Positions 16,454 to 24,328 of a stretch of DNA of 64,000 nt are shown here, in pieces. Source of the stretch: Leifsonia sp. ZF2019 (GTDB lineage Bacteria > Actinomycetota > Actinomycetes > Actinomycetales > Microbacteriaceae); contig NZ_CP065037.1 in assembly GCF_019924635.1 (NCBI RefSeq), positions 992,001 to 1,056,000 of the forward strand, read 5' to 3'. Both the position numbers and the translations under genes were made by a program. Position 1 is the stretch's first letter; the number at the start of each line of letters is the position of its first letter. Below the pieces are notes generated by a model. That model was not told the DNA's origin, made no database searches, and worked only from the letters and a program-made list of their open reading frames with translations.

Positions 16454-17713
16454 ATGAAGAAACTGCTTGCGACGCTCGCCGCCGCAGCCGGCGTCTCCCT
16501 CGCGCTCGCGGGCTGCTCCGGCTCGACGGGCTCGGACTCATCCGGCCCGGTCACCCTCACCTTCTGGCACGGCTACACCGAGGCCGACGGCAAAGTGCTC
16601 GACCAGATCGTCGACGACTTCAACAAATCCCAGAGCTCCATCACGATCAAGACGACCACCAAGACATGGGCCGTCATCGGCGACACCCTCCTGCCCGCAC
16701 TGTCGGCGAAGAAGGGCCCGGACATCGTCGCCATGCCGGCCGAGAACCTCCCGGTCTACGCGTCGAAGGGCGCGTTCGCGAAGCTCGACGACTTCTACGC
16801 GAGCGACGCCACGAAGAAGGCGTCCCTCAACGCGAGTGCGGTCGAGATGGAGAAGGTGAACGGCTCCTACTACGGCGTCCCGACCGGATTCGTCCCCCTC
16901 TCGGTCATCTACAACAAGACGCTCTTCGAGAAGGCGGGCATCTCCACCTTCCCGACGACCTGGGACGAGTGGGTCGCCGACGCCAAGAAGCTCACGGTCG
17001 ACGCCGACGGAGACGGGACGCCCGAGCAGTACGGCCTGGCCCTCCCCGATCACGCCACCGTCGGCAACGGTGTCTGGGCGAGCCTCTTCTACGGCAACGG
17101 CGGCGAGCTCGTCGACGGCACGAAGTCGGCTCTCGACTCGAAGGCCAACACCGAGACGCTGACGTACTGGGCCGACGCCGTGCGCAACGGCAAGATCTCG
17201 CCGACCGGCCTCGACGGCGTCGCCTCCGACAAGCTGTTCTCCTCCGGCAAGGCCGCGATGGAGATCGGCGGACCGTGGATGGCGTCCGTCGCGACCGAGA
17301 ACAAGATCGACTACGGCATCGCGGGCATCCCCGCCGGCCCGAAGGGGTCCGCCTCCTCCGCCATCGGCATCTCCGCCGCCGTGACCGCGCAGGCCGACTC
17401 GGCCAAGAAGGCCGCCGCCGAGAAGTTCTTCGACTACTTCTTCACCAAGGAGGTGGCCACGAAGTGGTCGCTCGGCTCCGGCTGGCCGCCCCTCCGCACC
17501 GACATCCCCTCGTCGGCCGTCTCGTCGAACCCCGTCGTCGCGTCCCTCACCGACCTCGTGGGCGACGCCCGCCCGCTGCTGCCCGGCGTCGCCAACAGCA
17601 CCGACGTGCTGTCGGCGGTCGATGAGGCCACGCAGAAGGCGCTCACCGGCGGCGACCCGGCCGATCTGCTGAAGTCGGCCTCCAGCCAGGTGCAGCAGGC
17701 GCTCGACAACTGA
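16454..17713 (+). CDS. Arabinoside ABC transporter substrate-binding lipoprotein (CUT1)
   Basis: A 419-residue lipoprotein. The signal peptide ends at lipobox LAGC with the cysteine at residue 21. The family 1 binding fold shows TFWHGYTEADGKVLDQIVDDF at its N-terminus and EKAGISTFPTTWDEW near residue 158. It delivers sugar to the permeases at 17770 and 18717. The downstream GH51 arabinofuranosidase suggests arabino-oligosaccharide as ligand, by inference. The gene is separated from the permeases by a perfect 13-bp hairpin, which may keep its mRNA more abundant than theirs. Confidence 0.93.
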   Translation: MKKLLATLAAAAGVSLALAGCSGSTGSDSSGPVTLTFWHGYTEADGKVLDQIVDDFNKSQSSITIKTTTKTWAVIGDTLLPALSAKKGPDIVAMPAENLPVYASKGAFAKLDDFYASDATKKASLNASAVEMEKVNGSYYGVPTGFVPLSVIYNKTLFEKAGISTFPTTWDEWVADAKKLTVDADGDGTPEQYGLALPDHATVGNGVWASLFYGNGGELVDGTKSALDSKANTETLTYWADAVRNGKISPTGLDGVASDKLFSSGKAAMEIGGPWMASVATENKIDYGIAGIPAGPKGSASSAIGISAAVTAQADSAKKAAAEKFFDYFFTKEVATKWSLGSGWPPLRTDIPSSAVSSNPVVASLTDLVGDARPLLPGVANSTDVLSAVDEATQKALTGGDPADLLKSASSQVQQALDN

Positions 17714-17720
17714 CCCGCCC

Positions 17721-17752
17721 GGGCGGCCGCCGCCTCCCCGCGGCGGCCGCCC
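17721..17752 (+). terminator. Intercistronic 13-bp hairpin after the binding-protein gene
   Basis: GGGCGGCCGCCGC at 17721-17733 pairs perfectly with GCGGCGGCCGCCC at 17740-17752 around a 6-nt loop. There is no T run. Hairpins in this place in sugar-transport operons commonly protect the upstream message from 3' decay or cause partial termination, which raises binding protein over permease. Confidence 0.6.
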
Positions 17753-17769
17753 ACCCCACGAAAGCGACC

Positions 17770-18717
17770 ATGACCTCTCTCACCCGCACCCGCGAGCGCC
17801 GGCGACCGTATCGCCCGCCCGCCCCGCTCGGCGGCCGACGGCGCTCCGGCGCCACGGCGCCGATCGCCCTCCTCTTCCTCCTGCCCGCCCTCGTCATCCT
17901 GATCGCCTTCGTCGGCTGGCCGATGCTCTCGGCGCTGCGGCTGTCGTTCACGAACGCGAGCGGCTTCGGGCTGGAGCAGTGGGTCGGGCTCGACAACTAC
18001 GTGCGCGTGTTCACCGATCCGCGCATCCTGTCGACGCTGGGCAACACCGCGCTCTACACGGTGCTCTTCACGCCGACCGCTCTCATCGCGGCCCTGCTGC
18101 TGGCGCTGCTGCTCGGCAACCGCCGCCTGATCGCCCGCGGTGTCTTCCGCACGGCCCTCTTCCTGCCGTTCATCGTCTCGCTCGCGGTCGCGGCGTTCGC
18201 CTGGACCTACCTCCTCGACCCGCAGGTCGGCCTCCTCAACTACTGGCTGCGATCGGTCGGCATCCAGCTCGGCAACGTGCTCCAGGATCCGGCTCTCGCC
18301 ATGCCCACCGTCGTGCTGGTCGCGATCTGGAAGAGCTTCGGCTTCTACATGGTGATCTTCATCGCCGGGCTGCAGGAGATCCCCGAGTCGCTCTACGAGG
18401 CGGCGAAGATCGACGGCGCCGGCGCCTGGCGACGCTTCACCAACGTCACGCTCCCGCAGCTGAGCAACACGCTCGCCTTCGTGGTCGTGTTCGCGATGAT
18501 CGCGGCCCTCCAAGCGTTCGACCAGATCTACGTCATGACCGGAGGCGGGCCCTACCGATCGACCCAGACGGTCGTGATGGAGATCTACCCGGAGGGCTTC
18601 AAGAAGCTCGACCTCGGCGTCGCCACGGCGCTCTCGTACGTGCTGCTGGCCGCCACCCTCATCCTCAGCCTGGTGCAGTTCCGGTTCTTCGGACGACGCG
18701 AGAAGGACAACGCCTGA
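17770..18717 (+). CDS. Arabinoside ABC transporter permease 1
   Basis: A 315-residue CUT1 permease with six predicted helices. The EAA loop appears as EAAKIDGAGAWRRFTNVTLP near residue 214, and TGGGPYRSTQTVVMEIYPEGF precedes the last helix as in MalF/UgpA proteins. Its TGA stop shares one base with the ATG of the next gene (TGATG at 18715-18719). No ATPase is encoded in the operon. Confidence 0.93.
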   Translation: MTSLTRTRERRRPYRPPAPLGGRRRSGATAPIALLFLLPALVILIAFVGWPMLSALRLSFTNASGFGLEQWVGLDNYVRVFTDPRILSTLGNTALYTVLFTPTALIAALLLALLLGNRRLIARGVFRTALFLPFIVSLAVAAFAWTYLLDPQVGLLNYWLRSVGIQLGNVLQDPALAMPTVVLVAIWKSFGFYMVIFIAGLQEIPESLYEAAKIDGAGAWRRFTNVTLPQLSNTLAFVVVFAMIAALQAFDQIYVMTGGGPYRSTQTVVMEIYPEGFKKLDLGVATALSYVLLAATLILSLVQFRFFGRREKDNA

Positions 18718-19604
18718 TGACCACCGTCGCCACCCGGCCGCGCACCGGCACCGACCGCACACCCATGCGCGGCCGTCGCCGCCTCGGCCGCACCGCCGAG
18801 CGCTGGCTGCTCTTCGCCGCGGTGCTCGCACTGACCCTCATCGTGCTGTTGCCGGTCGTCATCATCGTGCTCACGGCGTTCAAGCCGGCCGCCGAGATCA
18901 ACGCCTACCCGCCGACGCTCCTCCCGGGCACCTGGACCTTCGACAACTTCACGAAGATCTTCAGCGACCTCCCGTTCGGCCGGCTGTTCCTCAACAGCCT
19001 GGTCTTCGCGGGCGGCGTCACGGTCTTCGCGCTCGTGTTCGACTCGCTCGCCGCCTACGCGCTCGCCCGCCTCGACTTCCGCGGCAACCGGGTGCTGCTG
19101 ATCGTGATCGTCGCCAGTCTGATGATCCCGTTCCAGGCGACGCTGATCCCCGTCTACCAGCTGGTCGCCCAGCTGGGCTGGGTCAACACGTTCGCCGGCC
19201 TGATCATCCCGCGCGCCGCCGACGCGTTCGGCATCTTCTTCCTGCGCCAGTTCTTCATCTCGCTCCCGCGCGACCTCGACAACGCGGCGCGCATCGACGG
19301 CGCCGGGGAGTTCCGCATCTTCCGCAGCATCGTGCTGCCGAACGCGGTGCCCGCGCTGCTGACGCTCGCGATCTTCACATTCGTCAACAACTGGAACGAC
19401 CTGCTGTGGCCGCTCGTGTTCACGACGTCGCCCGAGATGGGCACCATCACCTCCGGGCTCACACTGCTGACCGGCCCGAGCGGGATCATCCCCTACGGCA
19501 CGATGATGGCCGGTTCGCTCATCGCGGTCCTCCCGCTCGCGGTGATGTTCCTGATCATGCAGCGGCGCTTCATCGAGAGCGTCGCGACGACGGGGCTCAA
19601 GTGA
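18717..19604 (+). CDS. Arabinoside ABC transporter permease 2
   Basis: A 295-residue MalG/UgpE-type permease. The conserved loop is DNAARIDGAGEFRIFRSIVLP near residue 188 and the tail MQRRFIESVATTGLK is the usual ATPase-contacting end. The ATG at 18717 overlaps the preceding stop, and its own stop overlaps the glycosidase start at 19604, so four genes are tightly coupled. Longer upstream frames are antisense or out-of-frame artefacts. Confidence 0.93.
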   Translation: MTTVATRPRTGTDRTPMRGRRRLGRTAERWLLFAAVLALTLIVLLPVVIIVLTAFKPAAEINAYPPTLLPGTWTFDNFTKIFSDLPFGRLFLNSLVFAGGVTVFALVFDSLAAYALARLDFRGNRVLLIVIVASLMIPFQATLIPVYQLVAQLGWVNTFAGLIIPRAADAFGIFFLRQFFISLPRDLDNAARIDGAGEFRIFRSIVLPNAVPALLTLAIFTFVNNWNDLLWPLVFTTSPEMGTITSGLTLLTGPSGIIPYGTMMAGSLIAVLPLAVMFLIMQRRFIESVATTGLK

Positions 19605-20893
19605 TGGGCGCGCGCTGGTTCGAGGACGGCCGCCTCCACCTCGGCCTCGGGATCGAGGACACGTTCGTCCCGCAGGCCCGGCCGGGGGAGCGGGCGATCG
19701 ACGAGTACGAGCTGACCGAGCACTACGAGCGCTTCGACGCGGACTTCGCCCTCGCGGCCGACGTCGGCGCGGAGGTGCTGCGCTGGGGCGTCCCCTGGTA
19801 CTGGGTCGCGCCGCAGCCCGGTGTGTGGGACTGGGAGTGGACGGACCGGGCGATCGCGTCGATGCTGGCGCACGGTATCCGTCCGATCATCGACCTCCTC
19901 CACTACGGCACACCGCTGTGGCTCGACGGCCAGTTCGCGCATCCCGACTACCCGCTCCACGTCGAGGAGTACGCGCGCCGGTTCGCGGAGCGCTACGGCG
20001 ACCGGGTGACCGACTACACGCCGGTCAACGAGCCGGTCATCCACGCACTCTTCTCGGGCGAGTACGGCTACTGGCCCCCCTACCTGGAGGGCGCGGAGGG
20101 CTTCGCGCGAATCGCGGCGAACCTGGCTCGCGGATTCGTGCGGAGCCAGCAGGCCATCGCCTCGGTCGTCGGCGAGCGGGCGGTGTTCGTGCACGTGGAC
20201 GCCGCCATGAGTTTCGTCGGCGACGACGCGGCCCCGGAGCACCGCGCGGAGGCCCAGCGACTGCGCCACCAGGTGCACCTCGTCGAAGACCTCGTCACCG
20301 GGCGGGTGGATGCGGCGCACCCGCTGCGCGACCGTCTCGCGCCGGCCGTCTCCGACGCGGAGCTGGAGTGGTTCCGAGCCAACGCCGTCCACCCGGACGT
20401 CATGGGCGTCAACTACTACCCGCGGCACTCGACCGAGCTCTTCGAGGCGGGGGTCCGCCACGGCGGCGGCTTCGCCGACCCGCGGCCCAGCGTCGACCGC
20501 GGCACCGACGGACTGCGGGAGGCGCTCCTCGGGTTCGCCGCGCGCTACGGCGCGCCCGTGATGGTCACCGAGACCTGCGTCACCGGCACGGTCGCCGAGC
20601 GTCTGGAGTGGCTCGACGAGTCGCTCGCGCTCGTGGAGCGGATGCGTGCGGGCGGGACGGACATCGTCGGCTACGTCTGGTGGCCGCTCTTCGACATGTA
20701 CGAGTGGACCTGGCGGCACACGGAGGCCCCGCGCGCCGACCATCTGCTGACGATGGGCCTCCACGACCTGGTCGAGTCGCCGCACGGCCTGCTGCGCGTG
20801 CCCAACCCGGTCGCCGACCGCTACCGCGAGCACGCGCGGCGCCTCGGCGGCGCCTCCCCGACCTCCCCGACTGATGACCGACTGAACGCCTGA
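19604..20893 (+). CDS. GH1-like beta-glycosidase
   Basis: A 429-residue clan GH-A barrel enzyme without signal peptide, so cytoplasmic. The acid/base motif TPVNEP has its glutamate at residue 143, and VTET with glutamate 323 fits the nucleophile strand; YYPRHS around 272 is also typical. It is shorter and more divergent than standard GH1 beta-glucosidases, and a related GH-A family cannot be excluded. Coupled to the upstream permease by TGATG, it most likely hydrolyses the imported oligosaccharide beside the GH51 enzyme, for example by removing beta-galactosyl or arabinopyranosyl groups (inference). Confidence 0.8.
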   Translation: MGARWFEDGRLHLGLGIEDTFVPQARPGERAIDEYELTEHYERFDADFALAADVGAEVLRWGVPWYWVAPQPGVWDWEWTDRAIASMLAHGIRPIIDLLHYGTPLWLDGQFAHPDYPLHVEEYARRFAERYGDRVTDYTPVNEPVIHALFSGEYGYWPPYLEGAEGFARIAANLARGFVRSQQAIASVVGERAVFVHVDAAMSFVGDDAAPEHRAEAQRLRHQVHLVEDLVTGRVDAAHPLRDRLAPAVSDAELEWFRANAVHPDVMGVNYYPRHSTELFEAGVRHGGGFADPRPSVDRGTDGLREALLGFAARYGAPVMVTETCVTGTVAERLEWLDESLALVERMRAGGTDIVGYVWWPLFDMYEWTWRHTEAPRADHLLTMGLHDLVESPHGLLRVPNPVADRYREHARRLGGASPTSPTDDRLNA

Positions 20894-20919
20894 CCGCCCG
20901 ACCTCCGACGGAAGAACGA

Positions 20920-22437
20920 ATGAACACTGCACACCTCTCCCTCCGCCCCTCCGCCGTCATCGGCACGATCAACCCGCGGCTCTACGGTTCGTTCCTGGAG
21001 CACCTCGGGCGCGCCGTGTACGACGGCATCTACGAGCCGGGGCACCCGTCGGCCGACGCCGACGGCTTCCGCACCGACGTGATCGAGCTCGTGAAGGAGC
21101 TCGGGGTCTCGACCGTTCGCTACCCGGGCGGCAACTTCGTCTCGGGCTTCAAGTGGGAGGACTCGGTCGGCCCGCGCGACGAGCGTCCGACGCGCCTCGA
21201 CCTCGCCTGGCACTCCACGGAGACCAACGAGATCGGCCTGCACGAGTTCCAGGACTGGCTCGACAAGGTGGGCAGCGAGCTCATGCTCGCCGTCAACCTC
21301 GGCACGCGCGGCGTCGCGGAGGCGCTCGACCTGCTCGAGTACGCCAACCACCGCGGCGGCACGGCGCTCTCGGAGCAGCGCATCGCGAACGGGCGCACCG
21401 ATCCGTTCGGCATCCGGATGTGGTGCCTCGGCAACGAGATGGACGGCCCGTGGCAGGTGGGGCACTCCACCGCCGAGTACTACGGGACCCTTGCCGCGAA
21501 GACCGCGCAGGCCATGAAGATGGTCGACCCGGACCTCGAGCTGGTCGTGTGCGGCTCCTCCAGCTCCTCCATGCCGACGTTCGGTGAGTGGGAGCGCGTG
21601 ACGCTCACCCACGCCTACGAAGACGTCGAGTACATCTCGTGCCACGCGTACTACGAGAACACGGGCGACCTCGGCGCCTTCCTCGCCTCGGGCGTCGACA
21701 TGGACTACTTCATCAACAGCGTCGTCGCCACCGCCGACCACGTGAAGGCCGTGCGCGGCAGCCGGAAGACGATCGACATCTCCTTCGACGAGTGGAACAT
21801 CTGGTACAACACCCGGTTCGAGACCGTCGACCGCATCGCCGGCGTCGACAACTGGCCGATCGCCCCGCGTCTGCTGGAGGACACCTACACCGTCTCGGAC
21901 GCGGTGGTCTTCGGCAGCCTCCTCATCACCCTGCTGAAGCACGCGGACCGCGTGACCAGCGCCTCCCTCGCCCAGCTCGTCAACGTCATCGCCCCGATCA
22001 TGACCGAGCCCGGCGGGCCGGCGTGGCGCCAGACCACGTTCTTCCCGTTCGCCGCCACCTCCGCCCACGGCCGCGGGGTCTCGCTCGACGTGCACGTCAC
22101 CAGCGGCACCTACGCGACCGAGCGTTTCGGCGAGGTGCCGCTCGTGGACGCCGTCGCCACGCACGACGCCGAGGCGGGCCGCTACGCGATCTACGCCGTC
22201 AGCCGCGCCGTCGACTCCGCCACGGAGCTGGTCGTCGACCTCGCCGACCTCGGCGCGGACCTCGACGGCCTCACCGTCTCCGCCCGCACGCTGACCGACC
22301 CGGACCTCGACGCGGCCAACACCCTCGAGGACCCCGACCGCGTCTCCCTCGCCGACCTCCCGTTCACGCGCGACGGCTCCACCCTGCGCATCGAGCTGCC
22401 CGCCGTGTCGTGGACGGAGATCCTGCTCCAGGGCTGA
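20920..22437 (+). CDS. Alpha-L-arabinofuranosidase, GH51
   Basis: A 505-residue cytoplasmic enzyme of normal family length. NPRLYGSFLEHLGRAVYDGIY opens the catalytic barrel, GNEMDGPWQ carries the acid/base glutamate at residue 173 and FDEWNIW the nucleophile glutamate at residue 291. A C-terminal beta-sandwich follows from about residue 385. It releases L-arabinofuranose from arabinan or arabinoxylan fragments and fits the importer encoded upstream. It starts 26 nt after the GH1-like gene behind GACGGAAG and is the last gene of the LacI-controlled operon. No terminator hairpin follows; the palindrome array begins 23 bp later. Confidence 0.94.
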   Translation: MNTAHLSLRPSAVIGTINPRLYGSFLEHLGRAVYDGIYEPGHPSADADGFRTDVIELVKELGVSTVRYPGGNFVSGFKWEDSVGPRDERPTRLDLAWHSTETNEIGLHEFQDWLDKVGSELMLAVNLGTRGVAEALDLLEYANHRGGTALSEQRIANGRTDPFGIRMWCLGNEMDGPWQVGHSTAEYYGTLAAKTAQAMKMVDPDLELVVCGSSSSSMPTFGEWERVTLTHAYEDVEYISCHAYYENTGDLGAFLASGVDMDYFINSVVATADHVKAVRGSRKTIDISFDEWNIWYNTRFETVDRIAGVDNWPIAPRLLEDTYTVSDAVVFGSLLITLLKHADRVTSASLAQLVNVIAPIMTEPGGPAWRQTTFFPFAATSAHGRGVSLDVHVTSGTYATERFGEVPLVDAVATHDAEAGRYAIYAVSRAVDSATELVVDLADLGADLDGLTVSARTLTDPDLDAANTLEDPDRVSLADLPFTRDGSTLRIELPAVSWTEILLQG

Positions 22438-22460
22438 CCGGCCGCCGCACGACGCCGCGC

Positions 22461-22605
22461 ACATTCGCGCCGAATGTCGACTCACAGCGCTTCAGAGTCC
22501 ACATTCGTGCCGAATGTGCGCGTCGTCTGTGACGTCGGCTCCGCGCGAACATTCGTGACGAATGTCGACGTCGGCCGCGGCAATCCGCGCATTCGTGACG
22601 AATGT
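22461..22605. repeat. Array of four 17-bp palindromes
   Basis: Copies lie at 22461-22477 (ACATTCGCGCCGAATGT), 22501-22517 (ACATTCGTGCCGAATGT), 22549-22565 (ACATTCGTGACGAATGT) and 22589-22605 (the same with its first base changed to G). The 7-bp arms ACATTCG and CGAATGT are constant around a variable 3-bp centre, and the centres are spaced 40, 48 and 40 bp. The array lies between the arabinofuranosidase gene and the IS; before the IS arrived it would have lain 24 bp from the tRNA-Ser 3' end. Possible roles are a dispersed palindromic repeat, repeated protein-binding sites or termination aids. Confidence 0.85.
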
Positions 22606-22628
22606 GGCGCGGGACTCGCGACGCAAAA

Positions 22629-22644
22629 ATGGCGGAGAATGGGG
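22629..22644. repeat. Left 16-bp direct repeat flanking the IS (copy of the tRNA-Ser 3' end)
   Basis: ATGGCGGAGAATGGGG here is identical to 23947-23962 on the other side of the element. The right copy forms the last 15 bases of the tRNA-Ser gene plus one base. The repeat abuts both IS ends exactly, so it is best read as a target-site duplication, slightly longer than the duplications usual for this family. Confidence 0.85.
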
Positions 22645-22670
22645 TGTCTGGGTTCACGACATAGGTCTCA
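22645..22670 (+). repeat. Left terminal inverted repeat of the IS
   Basis: The 26-nt end begins TGTCTGGGTTCACGACATAG and matches the reverse complement of 23921-23946 at 22 positions. The inner 14 bases are identical in both ends, as expected of the transposase-binding part. Confidence 0.88.
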
Positions 22671-22716
22671 GTTGATAGGTCCCTGGTGAGTCGGGACATG
22701 CGTCACAGTCGGTGGC

Positions 22717-23907
22717 ATGTCGAAGGCTCGGGTCGCCGTGATGAAGATCGTGTCCAAACAGCTCACCGTGACGGCGGCAGCTGCCGAGTACGGGTTCTCC
22801 CGCCGGCACCTGCATCGGCTGCTCGCACGCTACCGAGACGGCGGCCTGGACGCGGTCGAACCGCGCTCCCGAGCCCCGCACACCAGCCCGCAGCGAACCG
22901 CGGACGAAGTCCGGGAACGGATCCTGCAATTGCGAGCTGAGCTGATCGGGAACGGGTTGGATGCCGGCCCGGTCACCATCGCCTGGCACCTCGAACAGGA
23001 GAACCTGCAGGCTCCGTCGACCTCGACGATCCGCCGGACCCTCCACACCGCCGGGCTCATCACCCCGGAACCCCGGAAACGGCCCCGCTCCTCCTACCTC
23101 CGGTTTCAGGCCGCGCAACCGAACGAGACCTGGCAGTCCGACTTCACCCACTGGCGCCTGGCCGATGGCACCGATATCGAGATCCTGAACTGGCTGGACG
23201 ACCACTCCCGCTACCTGCTCTCCTGCACCGCACACCGCCCGGTCACCGGCGACGACGTGGTCACCAGCTTCCTGACCGCGACCGAACGGCACGGCATCCC
23301 TGCCTCCACCCTGACCGATAACGGCAGGGTCTACACCGCCCGGTTCGGCGGCGGCCGCAACGCCTTCGAATACCTGCTCCCCCTGCTCGGCGTCACCCAG
23401 AAGAACGGCTCACCCAGCCACCCGCAAACTCAAGGCAAGATCGAACGCTTCCACCAAACCCTCAAACGCTGGCTCACCGCACGGCCCGCCGCCGACACCC
23501 TGACCGAGCTCCAGACTCAGCTCGACGCGTTCCGGGAGCACTACAACGAGCACCGCCCCCACCGCGCCCTGAACCGGCAGACACCCGGGCAAGCATTCCG
23601 CGCCACCCCGAAAGCGCTCCCCGCCCAGGCCCGCACCCCCGGCCACTACCGCATCCGCTACGACCTCGTCGGAACAGGCGGCAAAGTCAGCCTCCGCCGC
23701 GCCGGCCGAATGCACCACCTCGGCATCGGCTACCACCACCGCGGAACCCGCATCCTCGCCCTCGCCGACGACACCACCGTCACCGTCATCGCCCTGAACA
23801 CCGGCGAAATCCTCTCCACCCACACCATCGACCCCACCCGCAGCTACTGGCGCAACAACGAGAAAACCCCCGGCCGATGGCCGAGGGCTTCTTCACGTGA
23901 GACCTAA
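22717..23907 (+). CDS. IS481-family DDE transposase
   Basis: A 396-residue transposase starting MSKARVAVMKIVSKQLTVTA. An N-terminal helix-turn-helix (AAAEYGFSRRHLHRLLARY) is followed by an rve-type integrase core with the DDE triad at D142 (WQSDFTHW), D201 (TDNG) and E243 (GKIERFHQTLKRW). The C-terminal domain is basic. It cuts and joins the IS ends. The gene is intact and nearly fills the element; its stop codon lies in an extra copy of the terminal repeat motif at 23898-23917. The two long antisense and out-of-frame readings in this stretch are shadows. Confidence 0.95.
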   Translation: MSKARVAVMKIVSKQLTVTAAAAEYGFSRRHLHRLLARYRDGGLDAVEPRSRAPHTSPQRTADEVRERILQLRAELIGNGLDAGPVTIAWHLEQENLQAPSTSTIRRTLHTAGLITPEPRKRPRSSYLRFQAAQPNETWQSDFTHWRLADGTDIEILNWLDDHSRYLLSCTAHRPVTGDDVVTSFLTATERHGIPASTLTDNGRVYTARFGGGRNAFEYLLPLLGVTQKNGSPSHPQTQGKIERFHQTLKRWLTARPAADTLTELQTQLDAFREHYNEHRPHRALNRQTPGQAFRATPKALPAQARTPGHYRIRYDLVGTGGKVSLRRAGRMHHLGIGYHHRGTRILALADDTTVTVIALNTGEILSTHTIDPTRSYWRNNEKTPGRWPRASSRET

Positions 23908-23920
23908 GACGCGACTCAGG

Positions 23921-23946
23921 TGAGACCTATGTCGCGACTCAAGACA
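23921..23946 (-). repeat. Right terminal inverted repeat of the IS, with an adjacent duplicate
   Basis: This end pairs with 22645-22670. Its 20-base core TGAGACCTATGTCGCGACTC is repeated at 23898-23917 with two changes, making a tandem repeat of 23-bp period. The doubled site may be an extra transposase-binding site and makes the two ends unequal. Confidence 0.85.
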
Positions 23947-23947
23947 A

Positions 23948-24035
23948 TGGCGGAGAATGGGGGATTCGAACCCCCGAGGGCTTGCACCCAACACGCTTTC
24001 CAAGCGTGCGCCATAGGCCACTAGGCGAATTCTCC
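23948..24035 (-). tRNA. tRNA-Ser (anticodon GGA)
   Basis: Read on the minus strand, the acceptor strands GGAGAAT and ATTCTCC pair, the discriminator is G and the 3' CCA is encoded. The anticodon stem CACGC/GCGTG encloses loop TTGGAAA, giving anticodon GGA. A long variable arm and the T arm GGGGG-TTCGAAT-CCCCC complete a class II serine tRNA of 88 nt. A -10-like TAGGAT lies on the minus strand at 24072-24077. The IS at 22645-23946 is inserted directly after its 3' end, and the target duplication keeps the tRNA complete. Confidence 0.95.
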
Positions 24036-24137
24036 TGGGTCGCCACCGCCTTGCGGGCGATGGCTCACAATATCCTAGCGGACGTCGAGGGGCGCTCTGT
24101 GCACGCCCTCTCAGTCCGACCCGCTAGACTGTTCTCC

Positions 24138-24229
24138 GGCTCCCCACGTGGCGCCATCCAGGCCAACTCCCCCAGGGCGGAAACGCAGCAAGGGTAACCG
24201 GGCTCTGGCGGGTGCGTGGGGGGTCTTTT
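24138..24229 (+). ncRNA. ffs: Bacterial small signal recognition particle RNA (4.5S) with terminator
   Basis: The 5' segment GGCTCCCCACG pairs with CGTGGGGGGTC at the 3' end, forming one long hairpin. Near the tip is the conserved Ffh-binding core CAGGGCGGAAACGCAGCAAG with the GGAA tetraloop and asymmetric loop. A T5 run at 24225-24229 ends the transcript. TAGACT at 24125-24130 is the likely -10 box. The RNA joins Ffh to target membrane proteins. Its position next to a tRNA-Ser gene is usual in actinobacteria; dnaX, the usual next gene, is displaced here by about 7.5 kb. Confidence 0.93.
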
Positions 24230-24280
24230 TCCATTCCGCGCCCGGTTCGTGCCGCGTAGAGTTGAGGTCAGCCACTGTTC

Positions 24281-24297
24281 TTCTACGTTCTGTAGAA
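24281..24297. promoter_or_regulatory. Inverted repeat over the promoter of the DUF1254-pta-ackA genes
   Basis: TTCTAC at 24281-24286 and GTAGAA at 24292-24297 are exact inverted arms around GTTCT, and the right arm overlaps TAGAAT at 24293-24298, the likely -10 box. A repressor bound here would block the polymerase. The start codon follows at 24329. Confidence 0.4.
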
Positions 24298-24328
24298 TGG
24301 CATCCCGCCCGACGAGTGAGGTGGTGGA

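Larger units (their letters stand above)
22645..23946 (+). mobile_element. Complete IS481-family insertion sequence, 1302 bp
   Basis: The element is bounded by imperfect 26-bp terminal inverted repeats, 22645-22670 and 23921-23946, which match at 22 of 26 positions and share CGACATAGGTCTCA exactly; both ends begin TGTCT. It holds a single intact transposase gene. A 16-bp direct repeat of the tRNA-Ser 3' end flanks it exactly. The near-perfect ends, intact gene and perfect duplication indicate a recent, probably active insertion. Confidence 0.92.

Noticed and set aside
22461..22605. CRISPR array
   Set aside because: The repeats are short palindromes of 17 bp with related spacers and only four copies; no cas genes are near.
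22629..23962. attL/attR of an integrated island at tRNA-Ser
   Set aside because: The 16-bp repeats abut the inverted ends of a 1.3-kb IS with an intact DDE transposase and no integrase, so a target-site duplication explains them better.
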